Shown here: one piece after another, positions 1 to 8,788 of the stretch
How the letters are laid out: the number at the start of each line of letters is the position of its first letter
How positions within the stretch are numbered: position 1 is the first letter of the stretch
Assembly: GCF_000282055.1 (NCBI RefSeq)
Contig: NZ_AKJZ01000058.1
Span: forward strand, 1 to 64,000
Origin: Flavobacterium sp. CF136
GTDB taxonomy: Bacteria > Bacteroidota > Bacteroidia > Flavobacteriales > Flavobacteriaceae
Reading direction: 5' to 3'
DNA: 64,000 nucleotides
The notes under the pieces: model-generated
Seen by the model: only the letters and a program-made list of their open reading frames with translations
Told to the model about the DNA's origin: nothing
Databases searched by the model: none
Position numbers and translations under genes: made by a program

Positions 1-1379
1 TAAACGTTCTGTTAGCCTGGAATTCACAGGATCCTGTAAGCGCAAGAGAAATTGCCAGAAACAATGCGATTTATGCACGTCAAAACAACAGAAATCCATA
101 TATTGATCATCCTGAATATGTCCAAGCTGTTTGGAATCCTGTTCCAGATACAGAAAATCCAACAGCTGCCTCCGGTTTAGCAGTAACCGGCACAACGTCC
201 AGTACTGTTTCTTTAAGTTGGTCAGCCGGGACGGATAATGTGGCTGTAACCAGTTATGATATTTATATGGATGGCGTTTTAAAAACATCAGTTTCAGGGC
301 TGACAGCTACAATAACCGGACTTTCAGCATCTACTACTTATTCTTTTTATGTTATTGCAAAAGATGCCGCCGTAAATTCTTCTCCTACAAGTAATTCGGT
401 AAATGGCACAACGACTATTGTTATTCCAGATACCCAAAATCCAACCGCACCATCGAACCTGGCTGTCACAGGCAGTTCTTCAAGCACAGTTTCGTTGAGT
501 TGGATTGCCAGCACGGATAATATTGGAGTTACCGGTTACGATGTTTATGTCGACGCTGTTTTAAAAACTACAGTTTCCGGAACAACTGCAATAGTAAATG
601 GACTTGCTCCTACAACAACTTATTCCTTTTATGTAATCGCTAAAGATGCTGCGGAAAATTCTTCCCTTCAAAGTAACTCAATAAACGGAACAACTACTGT
701 TATTTCATCTTCTTGCGCCAGCGAAAGTTTCGAAAACATTCCTGCAAATGCATCATCGTATACTACCAGAACCTGGACAGGAGATTCCGGACTGGATTGG
801 ACAGCAACAGACGCTCGTACGGATCAAACTTTAAACACGAGAGCAATTACAGTGAGAAATGGTTCGCTTACTGCCTCCACTGCTTCAAACGGTATTGGAA
901 ACTTAACGGTTACAACTCTATTAAAATTTGGTGGAACCAGCGGAACCTTTAATCTTCGCGTCAATGGAAGTGTTGTTGGAACTATTCCGTATAGCACTAC
1001 AGCTACAACAACAACCATTTCTGGAATCAATACTCAAGGTGATGTGATAATTAGTATTACCAATAACAGTACCACTACAAATCGTGTGGCATTTGATGAC
1101 ATTTCCTGGACCTGTTTTTCTGGGTTGGGGCTTGAAACCTTGAGCCAAAACGAGTTCAAAATTTATCCAAATCCATCAAAAGGGAATTTCAATATTATTT
1201 TTGAAGATTCCAATACTGTTCATTCCGTTGAAATATTCTCTTTATTAGGGCAGAAATTTTTCGAAACTAATAACACGCAAAGTTCTTCTGTATCTATAAC
1301 TAACCTGCAAAAAGGCACTTATCTGGTCAAAGTGACCAAAGATTCCAAATCAATTACCAAGAAAATAATTGTTAATTAA
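1..1379 (+). CDS. Secreted endonuclease I family protein, 3' part (FnIII repeats, T9SS tail)
   Basis: The reading frame is open from the left window edge (first full codon at base 3), so the N-terminus is missing. The first 40 or so residues (LLAWN..QDPVSAREIARNNAIYARQNNRNP) match the end of the endonuclease I domain of the next gene almost exactly, so this is its tandem paralogue. Two fibronectin type III repeats follow (each with SLSW and YSFYVIAKDAA), then a beta-rich domain of about 130 residues containing one SWTC segment. A typical T9SS sorting domain ends the protein (KIYPNPSKGNF near its start, KKIIVN at the C-terminus). It is likely a secreted nuclease released or anchored through T9SS. 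The paralogue downstream has one FnIII repeat and a lamin-tail domain instead, so the pair differ in their accessory domains. Confidence 0.9.
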   Translation, partial: NVLLAWNSQDPVSAREIARNNAIYARQNNRNPYIDHPEYVQAVWNPVPDTENPTAASGLAVTGTTSSTVSLSWSAGTDNVAVTSYDIYMDGVLKTSVSGLTATITGLSASTTYSFYVIAKDAAVNSSPTSNSVNGTTTIVIPDTQNPTAPSNLAVTGSSSSTVSLSWIASTDNIGVTGYDVYVDAVLKTTVSGTTAIVNGLAPTTTYSFYVIAKDAAENSSLQSNSINGTTTVISSSCASESFENIPANASSYTTRTWTGDSGLDWTATDARTDQTLNTRAITVRNGSLTASTASNGIGNLTVTTLLKFGGTSGTFNLRVNGSVVGTIPYSTTATTTTISGINTQGDVIISITNNSTTTNRVAFDDISWTCFSGLGLETLSQNEFKIYPNPSKGNFNIIFEDSNTVHSVEIFSLLGQKFFETNNTQSSSVSITNLQKGTYLVKVTKDSKSITKKIIVN

Positions 1380-1448
1380 TTTTAAGTATCCCGAAAATAG
1401 AACATTTTTTAATATTTGATACAACAACCCCTAAAATCAAAAAAAATT

Positions 1449-3290
1449 ATGAAACAAAAACTACTTATTCTCGCATTACTTTTTTCAGTTTTTTCATTTG
1501 CACAAATTCCATCCGGATATTACAACACGGCAACAGGAACCGGTTACACTCTAAAAACACAATTATACAACATTATTAAAGGTCATACCGATAACGGATA
1601 TGCCGGTTTATACACTACTTATCAAACTTCTGATGTTGACAATTTTTATGAAAATGACGGAACTGTTCTGGATATGTATTCTGAAAACCCATCAGGAACA
1701 GATCCTTATAATTATAGTACTGGAAGCACACAAAGATGTGGAAGTTATTCTGTAGAAGGAGATTGTTATAACAGAGAACATATCATTCCGCAATCTGTAT
1801 TCAACGAACAATCACCAATGGTTGCCGATGCACATTTTATTACACCAACAGACGGAAAAGTAAATGGAATGCGTTCAAATTATCCCCATGGAACTGTAAG
1901 TTCCGCAACTTATACTTCGCAAAATGGAGGAAAATTGGGATCAAGTTCTGTATCTGGATATTCAGGAACTGTTTTTGAACCTATCAATGCGTTTAAAGGA
2001 GATATTGCCAGAATGTATTTTTACTTCGCAACAAGATACGAAAATACCGTTGCCGGATATTCATACGCCATGTTTGACGGTTCCAGTAATAAAGTATTTA
2101 CAACGGCTTTCTTAAACCTTCTGTTAGCCTGGAATGCTCAAGATCCTGTTAGTGCAAGAGAAATTGCCAGAAATAATGCGATTTATGCACGTCAAAACAA
2201 TAGAAATCCGTTTATTGATCATCCTGAATATGTGAATCAGATTTGGGGAGGTACATCTTCTACAGATACTACGGCTCCAACAGCTCCAACGAGTTTAGCA
2301 TCAACCTCAAAAACTGCTACTTCGATTTCTTTGAGTTGGACAGCTTCTACAGACAATGTTGGCGTTACGGGTTATGATGTTTATGCAAATAGTGTTTTAA
2401 AAACGACTGTGACAGGATTAACAGCCACTATTACTGGTTTAACGGCTTCAACAAGTTATTCAATTTATGTAAAAGCCAAAGATGCTGCCGGAAATGCTTC
2501 TGCGTCAAGCAGTACAATCGCGGTTACTACCAATAGTAGCGGTGGAACTGCAACCGATTTACTTTTCTCTGAATATATTGAAGGTTCAAGTAACAATAAA
2601 GCTTTGGAAATTGCCAATAATACAGGAAGTTCCGTTAGCATGTCAATTTACACCATAAAAAAACAAACAAATGGTGCCGGTTCATGGAGTACAGGTTTAA
2701 CTTTGAGCGGAACATTGAGCAGTGGAAGCAAATATGTAATTGTTAACAGTTCGATTTCTTCAACTTGTTTTTTAACCAGTGCCGCTAATATTTCGACAAC
2801 AGCAACCGAACTTACTTTTAACGGAAATGATGCTGTAGGTTTATTTAAAAATGGAGTTCTTATTGACATCATCGGAACATTTAGCGGTGGAACTGCAAAC
2901 TTTGCAGCTGATGTAACCTTAAGAAGAAAATCAACTGTAACTTCACCTACAACTACCTTTAATTTAAGTTCACAATGGGATTCTTACACGACTGATACTT
3001 GTAACAATTTAGCGAGTAAAATGGCAAGACCGGTTGAAGAAGAAATTGTTTCAGAATCAGATGAAATAATCATCTATCCAAATCCTTCTGATGGAAATTT
3101 CAATGTTGGTTTAGGTACTTTTGAAACTCCGTATTCTATTGAAATTGTTTCATTTTCAGGTCAAAAAGTATTCGAAAAACAAAATGCTATAGATCCTGCA
3201 ATAGCAGTAAGTAATCTTGCAAAAGGAATTTATGTGGTTAAAATTGTAAAAGATTCCAAAACTTTGATTAAAAAGATAATAATCAACTAA
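1449..3290 (+). CDS. Secreted endonuclease I with FnIII, lamin-tail and T9SS sorting domains
   Basis: 613 residues. The ATG at 1449 is chosen over an upstream TTG because it opens a clean signal peptide (MKQKLLILALLFSVFSFAQ). Residues about 20-265 are an endonuclease I (PF04231-type) domain with the NREHIIP motif at 108-114 holding the likely catalytic histidine. A FnIII domain follows at about 270-365, then a lamin-tail-like domain (LLFSEYIEGSSNNKALEI, about 375-520). A T9SS C-terminal sorting domain (IIIYPNPSDGNF to KKIIIN) ends the protein. Known members are secreted nonspecific nucleases acting on RNA and DNA, so a role in nutrient or extracellular DNA use is likely. It lies 69 bp after its paralogue and is followed by a strong terminator. 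Confidence 0.93.
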   Translation: MKQKLLILALLFSVFSFAQIPSGYYNTATGTGYTLKTQLYNIIKGHTDNGYAGLYTTYQTSDVDNFYENDGTVLDMYSENPSGTDPYNYSTGSTQRCGSYSVEGDCYNREHIIPQSVFNEQSPMVADAHFITPTDGKVNGMRSNYPHGTVSSATYTSQNGGKLGSSSVSGYSGTVFEPINAFKGDIARMYFYFATRYENTVAGYSYAMFDGSSNKVFTTAFLNLLLAWNAQDPVSAREIARNNAIYARQNNRNPFIDHPEYVNQIWGGTSSTDTTAPTAPTSLASTSKTATSISLSWTASTDNVGVTGYDVYANSVLKTTVTGLTATITGLTASTSYSIYVKAKDAAGNASASSSTIAVTTNSSGGTATDLLFSEYIEGSSNNKALEIANNTGSSVSMSIYTIKKQTNGAGSWSTGLTLSGTLSSGSKYVIVNSSISSTCFLTSAANISTTATELTFNGNDAVGLFKNGVLIDIIGTFSGGTANFAADVTLRRKSTVTSPTTTFNLSSQWDSYTTDTCNNLASKMARPVEEEIVSESDEIIIYPNPSDGNFNVGLGTFETPYSIEIVSFSGQKVFEKQNAIDPAIAVSNLAKGIYVVKIVKDSKTLIKKIIIN

Positions 3291-3314
3291 TTAAAACCAG
3301 TTACCAGATAATTA

Positions 3315-3339
3315 AAAGCGGCAAATTGCCGCTTTTTTT
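3315..3339 (+). terminator. Rho-independent terminator after endonuclease I
   Basis: A 10-bp perfect stem (AAAGCGGCAA / TTGCCGCTTT) with a one-base loop is followed by seven T. It lies 25 bp after the nuclease stop codon. Confidence 0.9.
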
Positions 3340-3378
3340 GTTTTACTTAAGTTACTACTGCGGAAGCTTCTTTTATTT

Positions 3379-3568
3379 CACGCAGATTTAAAAAGATTAA
3401 AGCAGATTTGGCAGATTTATAAATCTTTCTAATGCGTTAAAATCTGCTCGATCTGCCAAATCTGCGTGAAACTAAAACTTTGCAACTCTGCGACTTTGCG
3501 AGATTAAAAACTTGTCTTTTTGCGAGAAATCTAAAATATTAAGTAGACGCACTGCTGTGTGTCTCTAC
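3379..3568. repeat. Intergenic cluster of dispersed Flavobacterium-type repeats
   Basis: The gap between endonuclease I and purL (3291-3684) has no gene. It holds three repeat types. The first is an imperfect inverted repeat with arms starting CACGCAGATTT and ending AAATCTGCGTG (3379-3470). The second is a CTGCGACTTTGCGAGATTA piece (3487-3505) related to copies near 54290 and 56550. The third is a 26-bp palindromic element around GACGCACTGCTGTGTGTC (3543-3568), with further copies at 56334, 60732 and 60791. Confidence 0.75.
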
Positions 3569-3623
3569 GCATATGGTGAAAAAAAAACGTTCTGACTTTT
3601 TTTCAAAAGAGTTTGTTTTCAAA

Positions 3624-3655
3624 TTTGCGCTTACTATTTATTTACACTAAATTTG
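3624..3655 (+). promoter_or_regulatory. Bacteroidota-type promoter of purL
   Basis: A TTTG at 3624-3627 is 20 bp upstream of TAAATTTG at 3648-3655, which matches the TTTG / TAnnTTTG pattern of this phylum. It predicts a transcript start near 3662 and a leader of about 23 nt before the ATG at 3685. Any start upstream of the -7 box is therefore unlikely. Confidence 0.7.
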
Positions 3656-3684
3656 CACATCAATACAACAAACTACCCATCACA

Positions 3685-6600
3685 ATGATCCATTTCTTTG
3701 AAAACCAAAGCAAAACTGTTTTTGCAGTACAAACGCAAAACGAAATTTCGGCTCAAGACATTTCAAAACTAAACTGGCTTTTTGCCAACTCTAATAAGAT
3801 CGAAAAATCCGCACTGACGGATTTTTTTGTTGGTCCCCGTGCCACTATGATCACACCATGGAGTACAAATGCTGTAGAGATTACTCAGAATATGGGTATT
3901 CCCGGCATTATCAGAATTGAAGAATTTCATCCGGCAACGGAAGATTTTACTGATTTCGATCCGATGCTTTCACAAAAATTCAATCAATTAGATCAGGAAA
4001 TTTTCACTATCAACGTCCAACCGGAGCCAATTTTGGAAATCGATGATATTGCAACTTATAATAAAGTCGAAGGTTTAGCTTTAAGCCAGGAAGAAGTAGA
4101 TTATTTAGATAATTTAGCGGTTAAACTAGGAAGAAAGTTAACCGATTCTGAAATTTTCGCTTTCTCTCAGGCTAATTCAGAACACTGTCGTCACAAAATC
4201 TTCAACGGAACTTTTGTAATTGACGGAGAAGAAAAAGAAACTTCTCTTTTCAAATTAATCAAAAAAACATCACAGGAAAATCCTAACGATATAGTATCTG
4301 CTTACAAAGACAATGTAGCTTTTGTAAAAGGACCAAAAGTGCAGCAGTTTGCACCAAAAACAGCTGACAAACCTGATTTTTATGAAATAAAAGAATTTGA
4401 TTCGGTTTTGTCTTTAAAAGCTGAAACACACAATTTCCCAACAACTGTAGAACCTTTTAATGGAGCTGCAACAGGTTCAGGAGGAGAAATTCGTGACCGT
4501 TTAGCAGGTGGACAAGGATCATTGCCATTGGCAGGAACTGCAGTTTACATGACTTCATACTCCCGTTTGAAATCCTTCGACTCCGCTCAGGGTGACAGGT
4601 CTTGGGAAAACGCAATGGAAGAAAGAAAATGGCTGTACCAAACTCCAATGGATATTTTAATCAAAGCTTCAAATGGAGCTTCTGATTTTGGAAATAAATT
4701 TGGGCAACCGTTAATTACAGGATCCGTTTTAACTTTCGAACATTCAGAAAACGACCGTAAAATTGGTTACGATAAAGTAATCATGCAGGCAGGCGGAATT
4801 GGTTACGGAAAATTAGATCAGGCAATAAAAAAGAAACCACAAGAAGGCGATAAAATCGTTATTCTTGGTGGAGAAAATTATAGAATCGGAATGGGTGGTG
4901 CTGCAGTTTCTTCTGCAGATACAGGAGCTTTCGGTTCAGGAATTGAGTTAAATGCGATTCAGCGTTCAAATCCGGAAATGCAAAAACGTGCTGCCAATGC
5001 CATTCGTGGTTTGGTAGAAAGCGATCATAATCCAATTGTTTCTATTCACGATCACGGGGCTGGAGGACACTTAAACTGTCTTTCGGAATTGGTGGAAGAA
5101 ACCGGAGGTTTAATCGATTTGGATAAATTACCGGTTGGAGATCCAACACTTTCTGCAAAAGAAATTATCGGTAACGAATCTCAGGAAAGAATGGGATTGG
5201 TTATTGGTCAAAAAGATATTGATATTTTACAAAGAATCGCCGACAGAGAGCGTTCGCCAATGTATCAGGTTGGAGATGTAACGGGAGATCACCGTTTTAC
5301 TTTTCAATCACAATCAAATGGTTCAAAACCGATGGATTATGCTTTAGAAGATTTCTTTGGAAGTTCTCCTAAAACGGTTATGACAGATAAAACTATCGAT
5401 AGAAAATATGCTGCAGTTTCTTATGACACAGCTGATTTTGAAAAATATTTAAAAGACGTTTTACGTTTAGAAGCGGTTGCTTCAAAAGACTGGCTAACCA
5501 ATAAAGTTGACCGTTGTGTGGGCGGAAAAGTAGCCAAACAACAAAATGCAGGTCCGTTACAATTGCCTTTGAATAACGTTGGAGTTATGGCTCTGGATTA
5601 TTTAGGGAAAGAAGGAATCGCAACTTCTATTGGCCACGCTCCTATCGCCGCTTTGATTGATCCGGTTGCGGGTTCTAGAAATGCAATTGGTGAATCGTTA
5701 TCAAACATTATCTGGGCGCCAATTAAAGACGGATTAAAAGGAATTTCACTTTCTGCAAACTGGATGTGGGCTTGTAAAAATGAAGGAGAAGATGCTCGTT
5801 TGTACGCTGCCGTTGAAGGCTGTTCAGAATTTGCAATTGAATTGGGAATCAATATTCCGACAGGAAAAGATTCACTTTCGATGAAACAAAAATATCCAAA
5901 TGATGAAGTAATTGCACCGGGAACGGTTATTATTTCGGCTGGAGGAAATTGTACAGACATTAGAAAAGTAGTAGAACCGGTTTTACAGAAAAACGGAGAT
6001 TCTATTTATTATATCAATTTGTCTCAGGATGATTTCAAATTAGGAGGTTCATCTTTTGCACAAATCAGAAACACAATCGGAAATGAAACGTCTACCATTA
6101 AAGACGCTTCTTTCTTTAAAAATGCATTTAATACCATTCAGGAATTAATCGGTGAAAGCCAAATTTTAGCCGGACATGATATAGGAAGCGGTGGTTTGAT
6201 TACTACTTTATTAGAATTGTGTTTTGCTGATGTAAATCTGGGAGCTAAAATTGATTTTAGTGCTTTCGCGGAAAAAGACTTATTGAAAATCCTTTTCGCG
6301 GAAAACATCGGAATTGTTTTCCAGGCAAAATCTGATGCAGCTGTTGAAGCGAAATTGAAAGCTAACAATATCGAATTTTTCAAATTAGGAAAAGCGACAA
6401 CTACCGAGACTTTAGACCTTGGACTTTGGACTTTAGACATAAAAAATTACAGAGATATCTGGTTTGAAACTTCTTATTTATTAGATCAAAAACAATCTAA
6501 AAACGGAAGAGCTCAGGCACGTTTTGAAAATTATAAAAATCAGGTTTTAAATTATACTTTCCCAGCGCATTTCACTGGTAAAAAGCCTGTCATCTCGAGC

Positions 6601-7356
6601 GGAGTCGAGAGACCAAAAGCAGCTATTATCCGTGAAAAAGGAAGTAATTCTGAGCGTGAAATGGCAAATGCTATGTATTTGGCAGGATTTGATGTAAAAG
6701 ATGTTCACATGACGGATTTAATTTCCGGTCGTGAAACTCTGGAAGATATTCAGTTTATTGGTGCAGTTGGAGGATTCTCTAATTCAGATGTTTTAGGATC
6801 TGCAAAAGGCTGGGCCGGAGCTTTCTTATACAACGAAAAAGCAAAAACTGCTTTGGATAATTTCTTTAAAAGAGAAGATACTTTATCTGTCGGAATCTGT
6901 AACGGATGCCAGTTGTTTATGGAATTGGAGGTAATTAACCCGGAACATGAAGTGCACGGAAAAATGCTTCATAACGAAAGTAACAAACATGAAAGTATCT
7001 TTACTTCTGTAAAAGTTCAGGAGAATAATTCGGTAATGTTATCTACTTTGGCCGGAAGTACTTTAGGAGTTTGGGTTTCTCACGGAGAAGGAAAATTCAA
7101 TTTACCGGAACCGGAAGAAAATTACAACATTGTTTCTAAATATGCTTACGAAGGTTATCCTGCAAACCCAAATGGTTCTGATTATAACACTGCAATGATG
7201 TGTGACAAAACCGGAAGACATTTGGTGATGATGCCACATATTGAGCGTTCGACTTTCCAATGGAACTGGGCACATTATCCAAAAGACAGAAATGACGAGG
7301 TTTCGCCTTGGCATGAAGCGTTTGTCAATGCAAGAAAATGGATTGAGAAAAACTAA
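3685..7356 (+). CDS. purL: Phosphoribosylformylglycinamidine synthase
   Basis: 1223 residues, the large single-chain PurL type. It makes FGAM from FGAR, glutamine and ATP, the fourth step of purine synthesis. Start ATG 3685 (MIHFFENQSKTV) follows the promoter. Seen: the ATP-binding and linker regions (SQANSEHCRHK, LKAETHNFPT), the second AIRS-like half (IPTGKDSLSMKQK), and a C-terminal class I glutaminase with nucleophile GICNGCQL (Cys about 1072) and VSHGEGKF and MPHIERS near the end. Odd: three low-complexity insertions match dispersed DNA repeats rather than PurL sequence. They are SFDSAQGDRS at about residue 298, LDLGLWTLD at about 913, and PVISSGVERP in the linker before the glutaminase at about 970. 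All keep the frame. No other purine gene is adjacent. Confidence 0.97.
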   Translation: MIHFFENQSKTVFAVQTQNEISAQDISKLNWLFANSNKIEKSALTDFFVGPRATMITPWSTNAVEITQNMGIPGIIRIEEFHPATEDFTDFDPMLSQKFNQLDQEIFTINVQPEPILEIDDIATYNKVEGLALSQEEVDYLDNLAVKLGRKLTDSEIFAFSQANSEHCRHKIFNGTFVIDGEEKETSLFKLIKKTSQENPNDIVSAYKDNVAFVKGPKVQQFAPKTADKPDFYEIKEFDSVLSLKAETHNFPTTVEPFNGAATGSGGEIRDRLAGGQGSLPLAGTAVYMTSYSRLKSFDSAQGDRSWENAMEERKWLYQTPMDILIKASNGASDFGNKFGQPLITGSVLTFEHSENDRKIGYDKVIMQAGGIGYGKLDQAIKKKPQEGDKIVILGGENYRIGMGGAAVSSADTGAFGSGIELNAIQRSNPEMQKRAANAIRGLVESDHNPIVSIHDHGAGGHLNCLSELVEETGGLIDLDKLPVGDPTLSAKEIIGNESQERMGLVIGQKDIDILQRIADRERSPMYQVGDVTGDHRFTFQSQSNGSKPMDYALEDFFGSSPKTVMTDKTIDRKYAAVSYDTADFEKYLKDVLRLEAVASKDWLTNKVDRCVGGKVAKQQNAGPLQLPLNNVGVMALDYLGKEGIATSIGHAPIAALIDPVAGSRNAIGESLSNIIWAPIKDGLKGISLSANWMWACKNEGEDARLYAAVEGCSEFAIELGINIPTGKDSLSMKQKYPNDEVIAPGTVIISAGGNCTDIRKVVEPVLQKNGDSIYYINLSQDDFKLGGSSFAQIRNTIGNETSTIKDASFFKNAFNTIQELIGESQILAGHDIGSGGLITTLLELCFADVNLGAKIDFSAFAEKDLLKILFAENIGIVFQAKSDAAVEAKLKANNIEFFKLGKATTTETLDLGLWTLDIKNYRDIWFETSYLLDQKQSKNGRAQARFENYKNQVLNYTFPAHFTGKKPVISSGVERPKAAIIREKGSNSEREMANAMYLAGFDVKDVHMTDLISGRETLEDIQFIGAVGGFSNSDVLGSAKGWAGAFLYNEKAKTALDNFFKREDTLSVGICNGCQLFMELEVINPEHEVHGKMLHNESNKHESIFTSVKVQENNSVMLSTLAGSTLGVWVSHGEGKFNLPEPEENYNIVSKYAYEGYPANPNGSDYNTAMMCDKTGRHLVMMPHIERSTFQWNWAHYPKDRNDEVSPWHEAFVNARKWIEKN
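4574..4599. repeat. Dispersed repeat inserted in frame in purL (copy 1)
   Basis: The sequence TTCGACTCCGCTCAGGGTGA lies here. It is the reverse complement of the element at 6586-6614 and of the intergenic copy at 41106-41132. It codes for SFDSAQGDR between conserved PurL segments (TSYSRLK and WENAMEERKW). Confidence 0.75.
6408..6438. repeat. Short tandem-like repeat inserted in frame in purL
   Basis: A run of CTTTAGAC / CTTGGACTTTGGAC units codes for TLDLGLWTLD at a place where PurL is normally variable. The repetitive DNA suggests insertion of a dispersed AGTCCAAAGTC-type repeat. Confidence 0.5.
6586..6614. repeat. Dispersed repeat inserted in frame in purL (copy 2)
   Basis: CCTGTCATCTCGAGCGGAGT begins this element. 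It belongs to the same TGTCA..CTGAGCGnAGTCGA family as 4574-4599 and 41106-41132, in the opposite orientation to copy 1. It codes for PVISSGVERP in the linker just before the glutaminase domain (KAAIIREKGSN). Confidence 0.75.
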
Positions 7357-7378
7357 ATTTAGTTTTCATTATATAGAC

Positions 7379-7415
7379 AGTCTCAGCAATATGCATATTG
7401 CTGAGACTTTTTTTT
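7379..7415 (+). terminator. Terminator of purL
   Basis: A perfect palindrome with 15-bp arms (AGTCTCAGCAATATG / CATATTGCTGAGACT) is followed by a T tract. It starts 23 bp after the purL stop. Confidence 0.93.
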
Positions 7416-7569
7416 ATGATTATCTCTTTTCAAAATAATTATTTTTTTGAATTTAACTTTTAAGTTAAATTCAAAAATGAATGGTTATTTTCTTGCAAAA
7501 ATTAAAGTATATTAGCCAAAGAAATTCCCCATTTTTAGAAAAAGTTACAAAACCTAAAACCTACGTAAA

Positions 7570-8001
7570 ATGAAAATCCTAAAAGCATTCCTTTTTATCT
7601 TATTTTTTGTTACTATAAAATCACATTCACAAGTTCAGGTTGATAAAATCGTATATAAATCAAAAGAACATTATATTACCAATACCCTTCCTTATCATAT
7701 TACCGGTACATTCTTGCCTCCAGAGAAAAAAGAGCCAAGCACGGTTTTAAATGAAGATGGAACCGGAGTGATACAATATGATGATATGACCAGAAAAAAA
7801 ATAAATTGGGGCATAGAATGTAATTGGGAAGGTACTGCTATACTGAAGGAAGGATACAACAGTGCTTCGTATACATTTTGGTACAGAACGGAAGACAGCG
7901 ACGAATGGATGTATAGCCAGTTTTCTATTCATTTTGCTAAGAAAAAAATATTTTTGATGGGCGATAGAATAAAATTTTACGAGGATTACAACGTACAATA
8001 A
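7570..8001 (+). CDS. Small secreted protein, paralogue of the protein at 34259
   Basis: 143 residues with a signal peptide (MKILKAFLFILFFVTIKSHSQ). I do not recognise the family. It is clearly paralogous to the 139-residue protein at 34259-34678. Shared blocks include EKKEP..VLN.DGTG, WGIEC, NSASYTFWY and FSIHF.KKK..LMG. The conserved core looks like a small beta-rich domain with many aromatic residues. It is monocistronic, flanked by the purL terminator and a bidirectional terminator. Function unknown; probably periplasmic. Confidence 0.85.
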   Translation: MKILKAFLFILFFVTIKSHSQVQVDKIVYKSKEHYITNTLPYHITGTFLPPEKKEPSTVLNEDGTGVIQYDDMTRKKINWGIECNWEGTAILKEGYNSASYTFWYRTEDSDEWMYSQFSIHFAKKKIFLMGDRIKFYEDYNVQ

Positions 8002-8128
8002 AGGTTTATACGACTAAAACATTAACTACTAGGATATTTTGCTTTTTCAATTGCTAGTAATCCCGAATTTAAGTAGTTACAGACAACTCCAGTAAATGGA
8101 TTGAAAAAAACTCATAAAAACTTATAAC

Positions 8129-8161
8129 TAAAAACGTCCGAAAAATTTTCGGACGTTTTTA
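8129..8161. terminator. Bidirectional terminator between convergent genes
   Basis: A 14-bp near-perfect palindrome (AAAAACGTCCGAAA / TTTTCGGACGTTTTT) has A and T tracts on both sides. It serves the secreted protein gene on the plus strand and the lipoprotein gene on the minus strand. Confidence 0.9.
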
Positions 8162-8188
8162 GTTATTACCTTATTTTAAAGATACTTT

Positions 8189-8668
8189 CTATTCTGTACA
8201 ATCAACTTTAAGCAGTGTATTTTTTGCATCAAATTTTAATGTTTTTTTATCGGTAAAACTTACCTTTCCATTAGCCTCTGTTGTTGGTCCATAACCCTCA
8301 ATAAAAGTTCCGTCTTTTTGCAGGAAAGCAACTTCCCTAATTGATGATATACCTTCTGATAAAAAAGTATAATCAGCAATTAAGGTATCACCTTTCATAT
8401 TACCAATCAAAGTCCCTTCATTTTTATCTTTACCGTATAAATTATAGCTTAATTTCCCGTTTACTTCCTGATGTGAGTTTATATTAAAACTCAATTTTAT
8501 GGTATTGTTATTTTCTGATGAAACGTAACATTGATCTCCTGCCGGCTCAACAATTTCTGCTTCCTTTGGAGGATTTGGAGTTATTTGAGGAGGTGGAAGC
8601 GTCGTTTCTTTTTTACAGGAAATAAAAACACTAAACATAATAAATATTATTGCTGATATTTTTTTCAT
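8189..8668 (-). CDS. Predicted lipoprotein, unknown function
   Basis: 159 residues. The N-terminus MKKISAIIFIMFSVFISC is a lipoprotein signal with Cys18 as the likely lipidated residue. A short proline-rich linker follows (TTLPPPQITPNPP). The rest is a beta-rich domain (INSHQEVNGKLSYNLYGKDKNEGTLIGNM) resembling small Bacteroidota lipoproteins that report a dissolved-species or staining-type fold. I cannot name a family. It is a single gene between a shared terminator and the alpha-oxoamine synthase gene. Confidence 0.8.
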   Translation of the reverse strand: MKKISAIIFIMFSVFISCKKETTLPPPQITPNPPKEAEIVEPAGDQCYVSSENNNTIKLSFNINSHQEVNGKLSYNLYGKDKNEGTLIGNMKGDTLIADYTFLSEGISSIREVAFLQKDGTFIEGYGPTTEANGKVSFTDKKTLKFDAKNTLLKVDCTE

Positions 8669-8788
8669 AATTCTTCTTTTTTAAAGTGATTTAGAATATA
8701 AATTTACTTTAAATAAAAAAAAATCCACTCGTATAACGAATGGATTCTTTTACATAATTCCCATAAAAGAGGTAATCATTTTTTAATG

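Noticed and set aside
3379..3568. Possible CRISPR-like or mobile array in the purL upstream gap
   Set aside because: The repeats are of several unrelated types, not evenly spaced, with no spacers, cas genes or transposase.
4457..4648. Minus-strand frame with CHPERSRR in purL
   Set aside because: It is the reverse reading of the dispersed repeat inside purL and is a common spurious peptide of these genomes.
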